Source: Sphaerochaetaceae bacterium
GTDB taxonomy: Bacteria; Spirochaetota; Spirochaetia; Sphaerochaetales; Sphaerochaetaceae
Reading direction: 5' to 3'
DNA length: 56,878 nucleotides
NCBI GenBank assembly: GCA_024699225.1
Contig: JAILPZ010000038.1
Span: 1 to 56,878 of the forward strand
Part shown: positions 40,156 to 49,153 of the stretch, in pieces
Position numbering within the stretch: position 1 is the first letter of the stretch
Layout of the letters: the number at the start of each line of letters is the position of its first letter
Notes under the pieces: generated by a model
The model's database searches: none
Seen by the model: the letters and a program-made list of their open reading frames with translations, nothing else
Told to the model about the DNA's origin: nothing
Translations under genes and position numbers: made by a program

Positions 40156-42222
40156 TCAAACTGAGAAAAGCAGCTCTGTGTAGTCAGGGAAGGGCCAGAA
40201 ATCAGATTTTGTCAGCTTTTCAAGAGCATCTGCACTCTTTCTGCATTTTTCCATCTGAGGATAAATCTCATTGCTGCAGAAAACCATGAGAGAGCTGTTA
40301 TCCTCATATTCAGAGGCCTTTTCAACCAGCCCTTCCAGCTTTTTTGTATTATCAAGAAGCTCTTTGGATTCTCTGTCTATTGCACTGAGTATGGCGCTGT
40401 TCAGAACCATGTCTGAGGCCTTTGAAATCTCGGAAGAGAACAAAGCTACAGAAGTAAAGATCTCATGGAGCATCTTTATCATGGTCTTAGCCTCAATCAG
40501 GACTACAGAGCAGTATTTCTGCTTGTGAACCTCATCACGGCCCTGCATCTCAGTAACTGTGTAGATTCCACCTTCAGTTAAAAGCTTAATATTCTTTTCA
40601 CTGAGGTACTCCGGCAGTGTCTCTGCTGTGTTACTCAGGTTCTTCAGGCCTCTCTTCTTAGCTTCTTCAGCCCAGTGTCCGTCGTAACCGTTTCCATTAA
40701 AAACTATTCTTCTGTGCTCTTTGAGCATTTTTCTAATCAGAGCATTCAGGTCTTCTTCAGGATTTTCCGAACATTCAAGAGCATCTGCAACTTCCTTAAG
40801 CTCGCGGGCCATAATTACATTTAAATATGTAACCGGGCTTGCAATTGACTGGCTTGCTCCGGGCATACGGAACTCAAACTTGTTTCCTGTGTAGGCCAAG
40901 GCTGAAGTTCTGTTTCTGTCTGTCAGATCCTTTGGAATTCTGAGCAGTACAGCCTTTCCGGCTTCCATCAGAGAGCCTTCTGAGCCTTCGAAAGAGGAGT
41001 TGTTGATTATGCTGTCTATGAGGTTTTCAAGGTACTGGCCTGTGAATACGGAAATAATTACAGGGGGAGCTTCAAGACCTCCGAGGCGCATATCATTTCC
41101 TGCATAGGCTGTAGAGCAGCGAAGCAGCTCAGAGTACTCATCCACACCCTTTATGAAGGCTGCAAGCATGAGTAAAAAGCGTCTGTTTGAAGCAGGGCTG
41201 TCGCCAGGTGAGAAAAGATTTTCACCTCCGTCTGTGGACAGTGACCAGTTAACATGTTTTCCTGAACCGTTTGTGCCTGCAAAGGGTTTCTCATGAAGAA
41301 GACAGACAAGATTATGGTCGTCAGCTACGCGTCTCATGATCTCCATGGTCAGCTGGTTCTCATCATTTGCACGGTTTGCAGTTGTGAAGAACGGTGCCAT
41401 CTCAAACTGAGCCGGAGCAACTTCGTTATGTTCTGTTTTTGAGCAGATTCCAAGCTTCCACAGGGCTCTGTTGAGGTCCTTCATGAATTTGGAAACCTCA
41501 GGCTTTATGGCTCCGTAGTAATGATCATCAAGCTCCTGACCCTTTGGAGACGGAGCTCCCAAAATGGTTCTTCCGCAAAGTCTTAAGTCAGTTCTCCTGT
41601 TAAAGAGCTCTTTCCTGATTAAAAAGTACTCCTGCTCAGCTCCGACATTTGCAGTAACGCTCTTAGTCTTTTTGTCTCCGAGAAGTCTCAGCACTCTCAG
41701 TGCCTGTTTGTTCAACTCGTCACATGAACGCAATAGGGGAGTCTTTTTATCCAGAGCCTCTCCTGAGTATGAGAAAAATACTGTTGGAATATAGAGGGTT
41801 CTGTCCTTAATAAAAGCATATGAAGTTGGGTCCCAGGCGCTGTAGCCTCTGGCTTCAAATGTGGATCTTAATCCTCCGGAAGGGAAGGATGAGGCATCCG
41901 GTTCACCCTTAATGAGTTCCTTGCTTGTAAACTCAAGTTTAAAGCCATCATCACCTGTGGGGATCATAAAGCCTTCATGCTTTTCTGCCGTAACACCGGT
42001 TAAAGGCTGGAACCAGTGGGAGTAGTGGGTGGCACCGTGCTCAAGAGCCCAGGTCTTCATGGCCTCGGCTATTTCGGATGCGGTTTCATTCTTCAGTACC
42101 TGGCGCTGCTGGACACAGTTGTCCCAGGCTTTATAAGCCTCACTGCTGAGATACTTCTTCATGGCCGTCCTGTTAAAGACCAGAGAGCCGAAACCTACAT
42201 TATCAAATTCTGATGCACCCAT
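40156..42222 (-). CDS. glnN: Glutamine synthetase type III
   Basis: Makes glutamine from glutamate and ammonia; the main ammonia-assimilation enzyme in bacteria that carry this form. 688 residues, a length typical of GSIII. Landmarks are FNRTAMKKYLS at the N-terminus, ANVGAEQEYFLI, EHNEVAPAQFEMAP, FAGTNGSGKHVNWSLSTDGGENLFSPG, DRNRTSALAYTGNKFEFRMPG (ATP and glutamate sites). AAGGGTG precedes the ATG; a 13-bp palindrome and the repeat pair lie farther upstream. No nitrogen regulator is adjacent. Confidence 0.96.
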   Translation of the reverse strand: MGASEFDNVGFGSLVFNRTAMKKYLSSEAYKAWDNCVQQRQVLKNETASEIAEAMKTWALEHGATHYSHWFQPLTGVTAEKHEGFMIPTGDDGFKLEFTSKELIKGEPDASSFPSGGLRSTFEARGYSAWDPTSYAFIKDRTLYIPTVFFSYSGEALDKKTPLLRSCDELNKQALRVLRLLGDKKTKSVTANVGAEQEYFLIRKELFNRRTDLRLCGRTILGAPSPKGQELDDHYYGAIKPEVSKFMKDLNRALWKLGICSKTEHNEVAPAQFEMAPFFTTANRANDENQLTMEIMRRVADDHNLVCLLHEKPFAGTNGSGKHVNWSLSTDGGENLFSPGDSPASNRRFLLMLAAFIKGVDEYSELLRCSTAYAGNDMRLGGLEAPPVIISVFTGQYLENLIDSIINNSSFEGSEGSLMEAGKAVLLRIPKDLTDRNRTSALAYTGNKFEFRMPGASQSIASPVTYLNVIMARELKEVADALECSENPEEDLNALIRKMLKEHRRIVFNGNGYDGHWAEEAKKRGLKNLSNTAETLPEYLSEKNIKLLTEGGIYTVTEMQGRDEVHKQKYCSVVLIEAKTMIKMLHEIFTSVALFSSEISKASDMVLNSAILSAIDRESKELLDNTKKLEGLVEKASEYEDNSSLMVFCSNEIYPQMEKCRKSADALEKLTKSDFWPFPDYTELLFSV

Positions 42223-42285
42223 GATTTACACCCTTTTTATTAATTAAGAGGAATTTTATTTGTTTTGCAAAAAAAAGTATAGCAC

Positions 42286-42298
42286 TGCATTTTATGCA
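42286..42298. promoter_or_regulatory. Palindrome upstream of glnN
   Basis: TGCAT-TTT-ATGCA, perfect 13-bp dyad about 65 bases before the glnN start, followed towards the gene by a TATACT box. A candidate operator; no regulator can be named. Confidence 0.4.
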
Positions 42299-42325
42299 AA
42301 GTAGCGTGTTTGCAACGTTCTTGAA

Positions 42326-42405
42326 TCAGTATTATTTTTAAAAAATTAAAATAAAACTGACTTTGTCAGTAAAATAAAATATTTTTTAAAATTTTACTTA
42401 CTTTT
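42326..42405. repeat. Pair of 35-bp AT-rich palindromic units, copies 3 and 4
   Basis: Units 42326-42360 and 42366-42400, each exactly 35 bases, start TCAGTA/TCAGTA and end ACTGA/ACTTA, with 5-base spacers CTTTG and CTTTT. Same design and same position (just downstream of a minus-strand tRNA) as the pair at 11515-11594. Confidence 0.85.
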
Positions 42406-42437
42406 CCAGGCTTTACAGAGAGTAAACAGGAAATAAT

Positions 42438-42509
42438 TAGGCACAGCGGGAATCGAACCCGCATTTTATCCTCCGGAGGGATACGCTTTATCCATTAAGC
42501 TATGCGCCC
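42438..42509 (-). tRNA. tRNA-Arg (anticodon CCG)
   Basis: A 72-base cloverleaf: acceptor GGGCGCA with TGTGCCT (G-T at the first and fifth pairs), D arm AGCTTAATGGATAAAGC, anticodon stem TATCC/GGATA around CTCCGGA (anticodon CCG), T arm GCGGG/CCCGC with loop TTCGATT, discriminator A. CCA is not encoded. It begins 5 bases after the rlmKL stop, so it is likely cut out of the hsp33-rlmKL transcript. Confidence 0.93.
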
Positions 42510-42514
42510 TCAGT

Positions 42515-44809
42515 TCAGCCTTTCAGTGAAACCTTTCTGACTGTTCTGGTTCTTACCCTTTCAACAGGAGCTACAGCCTTGTGAGTGATTTTGTAGCACT
42601 TGTGGATCTTTCCGCTGCGCTTAAAATCATCTCCGATAGTCTCTTCCGTTATATCTTCAATCCTGTAGATTTCCTCAAGCTCCTCGTCCATTCTGAAACG
42701 TGTGAAGTTTGTTGAGAAGATAAGAGTTCCTTCTTTTGAAAGGTGCTTCATGCACTGTCTGATTAGGTAGACATGGTCTCTCTGAACATCAAATGTGCCT
42801 CTGCTCTTGTTGTTTGAGAAGGTCGGAGGATCACAGAAGATAAGGTCAAAGCGGTCGTAGCTGGTCTTAAGATACTCAATACTGTCTGACTTGTAGTAGA
42901 AGTGATTTAAGCCTGAAAAACCGTTTACAAACATGTTCTTCTGGGCCCAGTCAAGGTATGTTGCACTTGTATCTACGCTTACAGTTGAAAGAGCATTTCC
43001 TGCTGCTGCATGGACTGTTGCACTTCCTGTGTAGCAGAAGAGGTTGAGAAATCTCTTATTGTCAGCCATCTTTTCAATCATCTTCCTAACCGGTCTGTGG
43101 TCAAGAAACAGTCCTGTATCAAGATAGTCCTTAAAGTTAACTGAAAAATGGTGTCCGTTCTCCTGGACCATGTAGAAGTGAGAAGCTGAAGGAGCACTGC
43201 GTCTTACATACTGGTTGTCTCCTCTCTGTCTTTCACGTCTCTTTACATAGATATTCTCCAGGTCAATTCCCGTAGCTCTCTCTGTTGCAAGAACAAGCTC
43301 ATCAAGGCGTCTTGCTGCATCCTCCTCAGGAATTGAAGAAGGAGCTGCATACTCCTGAAGAGTAATCCACTTGCCTTCATAGAAGTCTATGGCTGCACTG
43401 TACTCAGGCATGTCAGCATCATAGAGGCGGTAGCAGGTAACTCCCTGCTTTGCCATCTCTTTTCCAACTGTTGCAAGATTTTTTACCAGGCGGTTGTAAG
43501 CCATCTGTGCTCCGGGAGAAAGCGGCTGAGAAAGACGCTCGGCTCTCTTTGCATCTGCCTTTTCCTTTAAGGCCTTTCTTTCGTACTCGTTAAAAACGTA
43601 GTAGTGGGCCAGCTGACAGTCCAGGCCGCCGTTTATAATCTTGTTTGTTCTCTCAGGCTTCATCTCTATGTAGCTGAGAAGCTCGGCATCTGAACTGAGA
43701 ACGGAAATCTTCCATCCTCCGAACATGTCGTAGAAAATCCTTCCTGTCTGAGAGTAGAGGTTTCTCAAAGCTGATTTTGAAGAATCAAGCCTGACTCCGT
43801 AAGGCGGATCAGTAACTATGCTTCCGTAGTGCTCGTTTCCAACGATTGCAGTATTATCTGCTTCCTCTGTCTTCTCTTTTTCAGTGCCCTTATAGTAGCT
43901 GTTTAGAAGCTTTACATCCTCTTCAGTGACCTTTGTAAAGTCCTTAACTGAGAATTCAATAAGCTCTAAGACTCCGGCTCTTGCAGCATTTGCCTTGGCT
44001 ATTTCAACAGCCTTTGTACTTATGTCCCAGCCGAAAACCCTGCACGGGCACGGCTTTACGGCTTCTTCTGCCTCAGTAAGAACCTTCTGCCAGATTTCTT
44101 CATCATGGATGGGGAGTTTCAAGAAGGCAAAGCGGTCCGGGTTGATAAGGCCCGGTGCTGTATTTGTAGCCATAAGGGCAGCTTCAATACAGATTGTTCC
44201 GCTTCCGCAGAACGGGTCTAGGAATGTGTCGGGATTTTTGTACCAGTCACTTCTGTAGAGGATGGAGGCTGCCATGAACTCTCCCATAACTGCCTCTGTC
44301 TGGTCTTTTCTGTAACCGCGTCTTGTAAAGTCTCTTCCGCCAAAATCAATGTAGAAGCTTACCAGGTTGCGGTTTACATGGAGGTGAAATACTACATCCG
44401 GATTATCCCTGTCTACATTAGGGCGCTCTCCGTCAAACTTCTGCCTGATTCTCTCAACAATTGCATCCTTAAGGCGCAGAGCTGCAAAGTGGCTGTTTCT
44501 TATCCATCTGCAGTCCGTAACTGTCTCAGTAACTGCAAAGGTCTTATCAGGATTTACCCAACTCTCCCAGGGAAGCTTCTGAGCATATTCGTACAGATCA
44601 TCTGTACTTGCCATAGCCTCTGACCTGTGGACCAGAACTACAACTCTTGTTGCACTTCTGGAGTTAAGACAGAATCTGTATGCTGTTTCAAGGTCGGCTG
44701 AAAACTCAACTCCTGAGGAGCTTGTGCTTATGTCAGTACCGCCTGCGTTAATTACTTCTTTTTCAACCAGGTCGTTCTGGTTGGCTGATGCTGATGCAAA
44801 AAATATCAT
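42515..44809 (-). CDS. rlmL: Bifunctional 23S rRNA guanine methyltransferase RlmKL
   Basis: Methylates G2445 (N2) and G2069 (N7) of 23S rRNA in the E. coli numbering. 764 residues. It begins with the ferredoxin-like/THUMP region (to about 160: MIFFASASANQNDLVEKEV, HLHVNRNLVSFYIDFGGRDF), then the RlmL methyltransferase domain (DPFCGSGTICIEAALMA; TDPPYG) and the RlmK domain (FLNLFCYTGSATVHAA; IFCDPPTFSNNK). The single long protein matches the gammaproteobacterial fusion; finding it here in a spirochaete-like genome is notable. Its ATG shares a base with the hsp33 stop. Confidence 0.94.
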   Translation of the reverse strand: MIFFASASANQNDLVEKEVINAGGTDISTSSSGVEFSADLETAYRFCLNSRSATRVVVLVHRSEAMASTDDLYEYAQKLPWESWVNPDKTFAVTETVTDCRWIRNSHFAALRLKDAIVERIRQKFDGERPNVDRDNPDVVFHLHVNRNLVSFYIDFGGRDFTRRGYRKDQTEAVMGEFMAASILYRSDWYKNPDTFLDPFCGSGTICIEAALMATNTAPGLINPDRFAFLKLPIHDEEIWQKVLTEAEEAVKPCPCRVFGWDISTKAVEIAKANAARAGVLELIEFSVKDFTKVTEEDVKLLNSYYKGTEKEKTEEADNTAIVGNEHYGSIVTDPPYGVRLDSSKSALRNLYSQTGRIFYDMFGGWKISVLSSDAELLSYIEMKPERTNKIINGGLDCQLAHYYVFNEYERKALKEKADAKRAERLSQPLSPGAQMAYNRLVKNLATVGKEMAKQGVTCYRLYDADMPEYSAAIDFYEGKWITLQEYAAPSSIPEEDAARRLDELVLATERATGIDLENIYVKRRERQRGDNQYVRRSAPSASHFYMVQENGHHFSVNFKDYLDTGLFLDHRPVRKMIEKMADNKRFLNLFCYTGSATVHAAAGNALSTVSVDTSATYLDWAQKNMFVNGFSGLNHFYYKSDSIEYLKTSYDRFDLIFCDPPTFSNNKSRGTFDVQRDHVYLIRQCMKHLSKEGTLIFSTNFTRFRMDEELEEIYRIEDITEETIGDDFKRSGKIHKCYKITHKAVAPVERVRTRTVRKVSLKG

Positions 44810-45729
44810 CAGAAAATCTCCCTGATTTCCTCTTCGGAAAAGCTGTATGTAGAACCGCAGTTAAAGCATGAAAGCTCAAGCGGCCATCTGTTGTCCTTTA
44901 AGATAGCGTCCTTTTCCTCTTTTGGAAGACCATGGAGGAAAACAGCGTAGTTTTTCTTGTTGCACGGGCAGGAGAAGCCTAAGACTTCCTTTGAAAGATG
45001 CTGAACGCCAAAGTCTGCAAAAACTTCAGTGCAGTAATCCTTTATATCCTGACCTTTGCTCATGGCAAGACCAACGGAGGGAAGAGCAGCACTCTTATCC
45101 TGCAGGGTCTGAAGAACTTCCTCACTGCAACCGGGCATGGCCTGAATAAACAGTCCGCCGGCTCCTGTTACTCTGCCGCTGTTGTCAAAATGAACACCGA
45201 GAGAGAACATGGTCGGAGTCTGCTCACTTTTGAGATAGTACATGGCCAGGTCCCTGGCCAGATCTCCGTACTCCATCATAACCTGACCTGTAAACGGAGT
45301 TTTGCTGCCTTCAAGTATTCTTGAAACAGTAATAAAGCCGGGTCCGAAAAGATCGTCCAGGTTTCTTCCTTCAAGTGGTTTCTTAAGTTCTATGGGGTTG
45401 TTTTTAAGATAGCCTCTGACTGCACCGCAGGCCCAGGCTTCAGTGTAAATACCGCCTATGGGGCCTCCGCATTCAACTGCAAGCTGTATGCGGTCGTTGC
45501 CTTTGACAGATGAGGCCATAAGGCCGGAGGCTATATAGGCCTGTCCGAGTACAAGAGTTTCCACCACTCCCAGACTGTGGTTTGCCCTCATCTGATTCAC
45601 CAATGTGGTTCCGCTGAGTCCTGTCAGTCGGATTTGACCGTCGGCAAGTAAAAAGACCTGCCTGCAGTCTTCAGGAAGCCCGTTGAGGTGTTCAAGGAGC
45701 TGCCCGTCTTCAATTTTCTTTTTAATCAT
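44809..45729 (-). CDS. hslO: Redox-regulated chaperone Hsp33
   Basis: Holdase chaperone switched on by oxidation. The N-terminal core is standard (RLTGLSGTTLVNQMRANH, GPIGGIYTEAWACGAVRGYL), and the C-terminal zinc switch has the CxC...CxxC motif: FSCPCNKKN and LSCFNCGS. 306 residues, normal length. It has no close ribosome-binding site; a promoter stands just upstream. It forms an operon with rlmKL and probably the tRNA-Arg. Confidence 0.95.
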   Translation of the reverse strand: MIKKKIEDGQLLEHLNGLPEDCRQVFLLADGQIRLTGLSGTTLVNQMRANHSLGVVETLVLGQAYIASGLMASSVKGNDRIQLAVECGGPIGGIYTEAWACGAVRGYLKNNPIELKKPLEGRNLDDLFGPGFITVSRILEGSKTPFTGQVMMEYGDLARDLAMYYLKSEQTPTMFSLGVHFDNSGRVTGAGGLFIQAMPGCSEEVLQTLQDKSAALPSVGLAMSKGQDIKDYCTEVFADFGVQHLSKEVLGFSCPCNKKNYAVFLHGLPKEEKDAILKDNRWPLELSCFNCGSTYSFSEEEIREIF

Positions 45730-45738
45730 AGCGCGCTT

Positions 45739-45767
45739 ATTATGTCCTTTCTTCTTTCATCTGTCCA
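45739..45767 (-). promoter_or_regulatory. hsp33 promoter, predicted very short leader
   Basis: Minus-strand TGGACA (45762-45767), 17 bases, CATAAT (45739-45744), then nine bases to the ATG, so the leader would be about three bases. The nearest Shine-Dalgarno-like AAGGA is too far away and lies inside the promoter. Confidence 0.5.
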
Positions 45768-45861
45768 TATATATCAGCTATATAAAAATTTATCCTGTAT
45801 TTTTCTTCTGCCAAACCTCCAAAAAAATAATAAAACAAAAAATATCAGAGACTTTCAGAGC

Positions 45862-45890
45862 TTTAACAGGAATTACAGGTAGCCTAATTT
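45862..45890 (+). promoter_or_regulatory. Promoter of the efflux operon
   Basis: TTTAAC (45862-45867), 17 bases, TAATTT (45885-45890); predicted start near 45897, about 19 bases before the TolC-like ATG. No good ribosome-binding site follows. Confidence 0.45.
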
Positions 45891-45915
45891 CCCGATTTTG
45901 AGTATTTTTTCAACC

Positions 45916-47334
45916 ATGAAGATTAAATACAGAATAGTAACAGTTCTACTTGTTTTACTTCTCAGTACTTCTGTTTATGCAACATCTGCAGAAAGCCTGT
46001 TAAGTCAGGCAAAAAACAGCAGTCCTGAAGTAAAAACATATGAAAGAACAAAAGAAAACTCGCTTCTTTTGAAAAGCCAGAGTGATATAGACGGAACAAC
46101 AGTCAGTGTTTCAAGTGGCGCAGTTATTTCAGAGGACTCTTCCTATATAGCAAACAGCAGCACACAGACTTCTTCTGTCTCCATAACACTGCCTGAAATA
46201 GGGGATAACTTTTTCATAAGCACAGGCGCATCAATCAGTGCAATAAACCTGAAGGAAGAGTCTTCAGTAACCCTTAAACCCAATCTTTCACTTTCAAAAA
46301 CCTTCTCACTTAAATCATTTAAAGACTCAAGAAGTGATATTGAGGATTTAATTACGGCAATCAAGGTTGAGTACAACTACAACTCAAGCATGACAAGCTT
46401 TGAGAACACCTTCTATCAGAACGTAATAAACATTCTTAAGGCTCAGCTTTCCATAAAAAAGGCCCAGAGAAGCTACGACAGCAGTAAGGACCTTTATGAA
46501 AAACAACTTACTGCCGGCTTTCTTACAGAAGGAAGCCTTCCGGCTTTAAAGACAGAAATGAGTCTTGAAAGTGCAAGGGCCTCACTTGAAGCTTCCAGAA
46601 CAAACCTTGAAAGCCTTCTTGTGGATTTCAGGGACAAGTACGGCATGGAGTATGAGGATGTAACATCTGCACGGGATTCAGAGCTTGAAATAACTGAGAA
46701 CTCAGAACTGTCCAGCACAGTCAGAATTGCATCATTGTCTCTTGAAAGTGCAAAGCAGGATCTGGATGAACAGACAGGACACAGCGGAACACTTAAGACT
46801 ACCGCCTCAGCAGTCCCCTCTATTATTTTTGATAAGGACTTAAAGTATGATTCTTCATCCATGACAGCATCTGTGGATGCAACATACTCAGATAAGAACT
46901 GGAGCGTAAGTGCAGTACTTTCTGATACAACTGACTTTGAAAAAGAATTAAGTCCTGTTCTTACAGTATCCGGAAAGTGGAGCAACAGCACTTCAAGCAG
47001 CGAAACTGACAGAATTAATGAGCAGCGTCTTACAAATACATACCTTGAAAAACAAAATGATTTTGACAGCGCTCTTTCAAGTTACGCCTCTTCAATTCTC
47101 TCACTTAAAGCCTCCGTCAATGAGCATTCTCTCTCAGAAAAACAAAACGAGATTAGTTGTGACTACAACAGAAGAACATACGAAATGACAGAGGATCTTT
47201 ATAAGAATTCACTGGTCTCAGAGCAGGAACTTGAAGATGCTCTCTTTGAAGTTGAATGCGATCAGATCAATACCCTTATTCTTAAACTTCAGGGCCTGAT
47301 TCTTGAGAACAGAATCAAGCTTCTTAATATGTAA
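45916..47334 (+). CDS. TolC-like outer-membrane efflux protein
   Basis: Outer-membrane exit duct for a MacAB-type pump. The ATG at 45916 gives a signal peptide (MKIKYRIVTVLLVLLLSTSVYA); the TTG at 45898 is rejected. The rest has long helical repeats (SLLSQAKNSSPEVKTYERTKENS in the N-terminal part; YDSSKDLYEKQLTAGFLTEGSLPALKTEMSLESARASLEASRTNL; NDFDSALSSYASSILSLKASV) alternating with strand-rich parts, as in TolC/OEP proteins. At 473 residues it is of family length, though divergent in sequence. First of a four-gene efflux operon. Confidence 0.85.
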   Translation: MKIKYRIVTVLLVLLLSTSVYATSAESLLSQAKNSSPEVKTYERTKENSLLLKSQSDIDGTTVSVSSGAVISEDSSYIANSSTQTSSVSITLPEIGDNFFISTGASISAINLKEESSVTLKPNLSLSKTFSLKSFKDSRSDIEDLITAIKVEYNYNSSMTSFENTFYQNVINILKAQLSIKKAQRSYDSSKDLYEKQLTAGFLTEGSLPALKTEMSLESARASLEASRTNLESLLVDFRDKYGMEYEDVTSARDSELEITENSELSSTVRIASLSLESAKQDLDEQTGHSGTLKTTASAVPSIIFDKDLKYDSSSMTASVDATYSDKNWSVSAVLSDTTDFEKELSPVLTVSGKWSNSTSSSETDRINEQRLTNTYLEKQNDFDSALSSYASSILSLKASVNEHSLSEKQNEISCDYNRRTYEMTEDLYKNSLVSEQELEDALFEVECDQINTLILKLQGLILENRIKLLNM

Positions 47335-47350
47335 TTAAAAAGGAAAAACC

Positions 47351-48460
47351 ATGGAAAATAAAAACGCAGAAGAAAAACTTCTTATAAACAGAAAAAAGAT
47401 TGAGAAGAAAAAGAAGAGACGCAGAAACATAATTATCGCAATTATTCTCATAGCAGTTATATTTTTCACCTATTCATATAACTTTCACATTAAAAACGGA
47501 AGGTGGCCCTGGGTCAGTGCAGAATCCACAGCTTCAAACAGCATGATGGGAAATGTACAGCAGGTTACTGCAACAGTTTACGAGAAGACAAACACACCTG
47601 TTGTTGAAATCTCAGGTTATGTTGAAGCCTACGACACCCAGGATGTCATGCTCAGATCAAGCGGAACAGTTACAGCTGTCTATGTTGAGGAAGGAGACCG
47701 TGTTGAAAAAGGTCAGCTTCTTGTAACACTTGATAACACAAGCCAGAACTACGATGTGGCTTCCGCCAGACTTCAGCTTGAAAAGGCCGAACTTAACGGA
47801 ACAAGCGAGAGAGAACTTGAGCTTTACAGAATGAGGCTGAAGACAGCAGAAAAGCAGCTTGAAAACACAGCTGCATATGCACTCTTTGACGGTGTGGTTG
47901 TCTCGGTTAATGCCAAGACAGATGACTACTTCCAGGCCGGAACTGCCATCATGAAGATAATTGACGACAGTAAGTACAAGTCCACGGTTGAGGTAGATGA
48001 AATAGACGTACAGAGCCTTGAGGAGGGAATGAAGGCTGTTCTTACAAGTGACTCAGCCCCCGGAGTTCAGTATGAAGGCTACGTAAGCTACATCCCCATG
48101 ATCGGAAGATATTCAAATCAGGGAATTGGTGTTATGGACGTAGAGATTGTAGTGGAAAACCCGCCCGCAGGACTTAAGCCCGGTTTCTCATTTGAAGGAA
48201 CAATCAATACAGGCCTGGAGCAGACCATGCTCCTTGTTCCACAGAGTGCAGTTACAGAGAACAGGGGAGTCTACACAGTTAACAAACTCAACGCAGACGG
48301 AAGTACGGAAACTGTAACAGTACAGGTTAAATATCTTGGAGAGAATGTCTATCAGATTCTTTCCGGTGACATAAAGAGCGGAGATACTGTTGTTTACAGT
48401 ACAACAAACTCTCTTGCCTCCCTTATGAGGAGCATGAGCAGTCCCGGAGGAAGGCGCTAA
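47351..48460 (+). CDS. MacA-like periplasmic adaptor (HlyD family)
   Basis: Membrane-fusion protein joining the MacB pump to the outer-membrane duct. A basic N-terminus and one membrane anchor (about 25-42) precede a biotinyl-lipoyl-like segment (VMLRSSGTVTAVYVEEGDRVEKGQLLVTLD), a short helical hairpin (YDVASARLQLEKAEL...LKTAEKQLENT), the second lipoyl half (ALFDGVVVSVNAKTDDYFQAGTAI) and beta-barrel domains to the end. The hairpin is much shorter than in E. coli MacA, so contact with the duct may differ. AAGGA precedes the ATG. 369 residues. Confidence 0.9.
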   Translation: MENKNAEEKLLINRKKIEKKKKRRRNIIIAIILIAVIFFTYSYNFHIKNGRWPWVSAESTASNSMMGNVQQVTATVYEKTNTPVVEISGYVEAYDTQDVMLRSSGTVTAVYVEEGDRVEKGQLLVTLDNTSQNYDVASARLQLEKAELNGTSERELELYRMRLKTAEKQLENTAAYALFDGVVVSVNAKTDDYFQAGTAIMKIIDDSKYKSTVEVDEIDVQSLEEGMKAVLTSDSAPGVQYEGYVSYIPMIGRYSNQGIGVMDVEIVVENPPAGLKPGFSFEGTINTGLEQTMLLVPQSAVTENRGVYTVNKLNADGSTETVTVQVKYLGENVYQILSGDIKSGDTVVYSTTNSLASLMRSMSSPGGRR

Positions 48461-48472
48461 GCAGGTTAAGCT

Positions 48473-49153
48473 ATGGATGAAGTAATTAAAATGGATCATA
48501 TATCCAGATACTTTGTTGTAGGCGACAGCCTGGTCAAAGCACTGGATGATGTATCTCTTTCAGTTCAACGCGGTGAGTTTGTCGGAATAATGGGACCTTC
48601 AGGAAGCGGAAAGTCCACCATGATGAACCTAATCGGCTGCCTTGATACTCCAACAGACGGACATATACTCATTGGCGGAGAGGACACGGCTTCTCTCTCA
48701 GAGACAGAGCTTGCCTACATAAGAAACAGGCGCATAGGTTTTGTCTTCCAGCAGTTTAATCTTCTTGGAAAGTTAAACGCACTTGATAATGTAATAACAC
48801 CACTTCTATACAGCGGAATGGGTGTTGGCGAGCGTAAGGACAGGGCCATGCATGCCCTGGAGCGTGTCGGACTTGCCGACAGAATGAAGCACAAGCCAAA
48901 CGAGCTTTCAGGCGGACAGAAGCAGAGGGTTGCCATAGCAAGAGCCATAGTCACAGAGCCTGATATTATCCTCGCTGACGAGCCAACCGGTGCCCTTGAT
49001 ACAAATACAGGAATCCAGATTATGGATCTGTTTAAGAGCCTTCACAGTGAGGGCAACACAATTGTAATAGTTACCCATAACGAAGAGATAGGCCAGTCAT
49101 GCCCCCGCCTTATTAAAATCCGTGACGGAAGAATTGAAGGAGGGCTCTCCTGA
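48473..49153 (+). CDS. MacB-type ABC exporter ATPase
   Basis: Powers the MacAB-like pump or a LolD-like lipoprotein/antimicrobial exporter. 226 residues with Walker [11 protein letters not shown]-loop [12 protein letters not shown], signature LSGGQKQR, Walker [13 protein letters not shown] and H-loop VTHNEE. The substrate class cannot be read from the ATPase. The stop overlaps the permease start by one base. Confidence 0.94.
   Translation: MDEVIKMDHISRYFVVGDSLVKALDDVSLSVQRGEFVGIMGPSGSGKSTMMNLIGCLDTPTDGHILIGGEDTASLSETELAYIRNRRIGFVFQQFNLLGKLNALDNVITPLLYSGMGVGERKDRAMHALERVGLADRMKHKPNELSGGQKQRVAIARAIVTEPDIILADEPTGALDTNTGIQIMDLFKSLHSEGNTIVIVTHNEEIGQSCPRLIKIRDGRIEGGLS

Noticed and set aside
43192-43212. 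Sequence resembling the CGTCTTA promoter motif (GAGCACTGCGTCTTACATA)
   Set aside because: Lies inside rlmKL on the non-coding strand, lacks several bases of the conserved block and has no plus-strand gene downstream.
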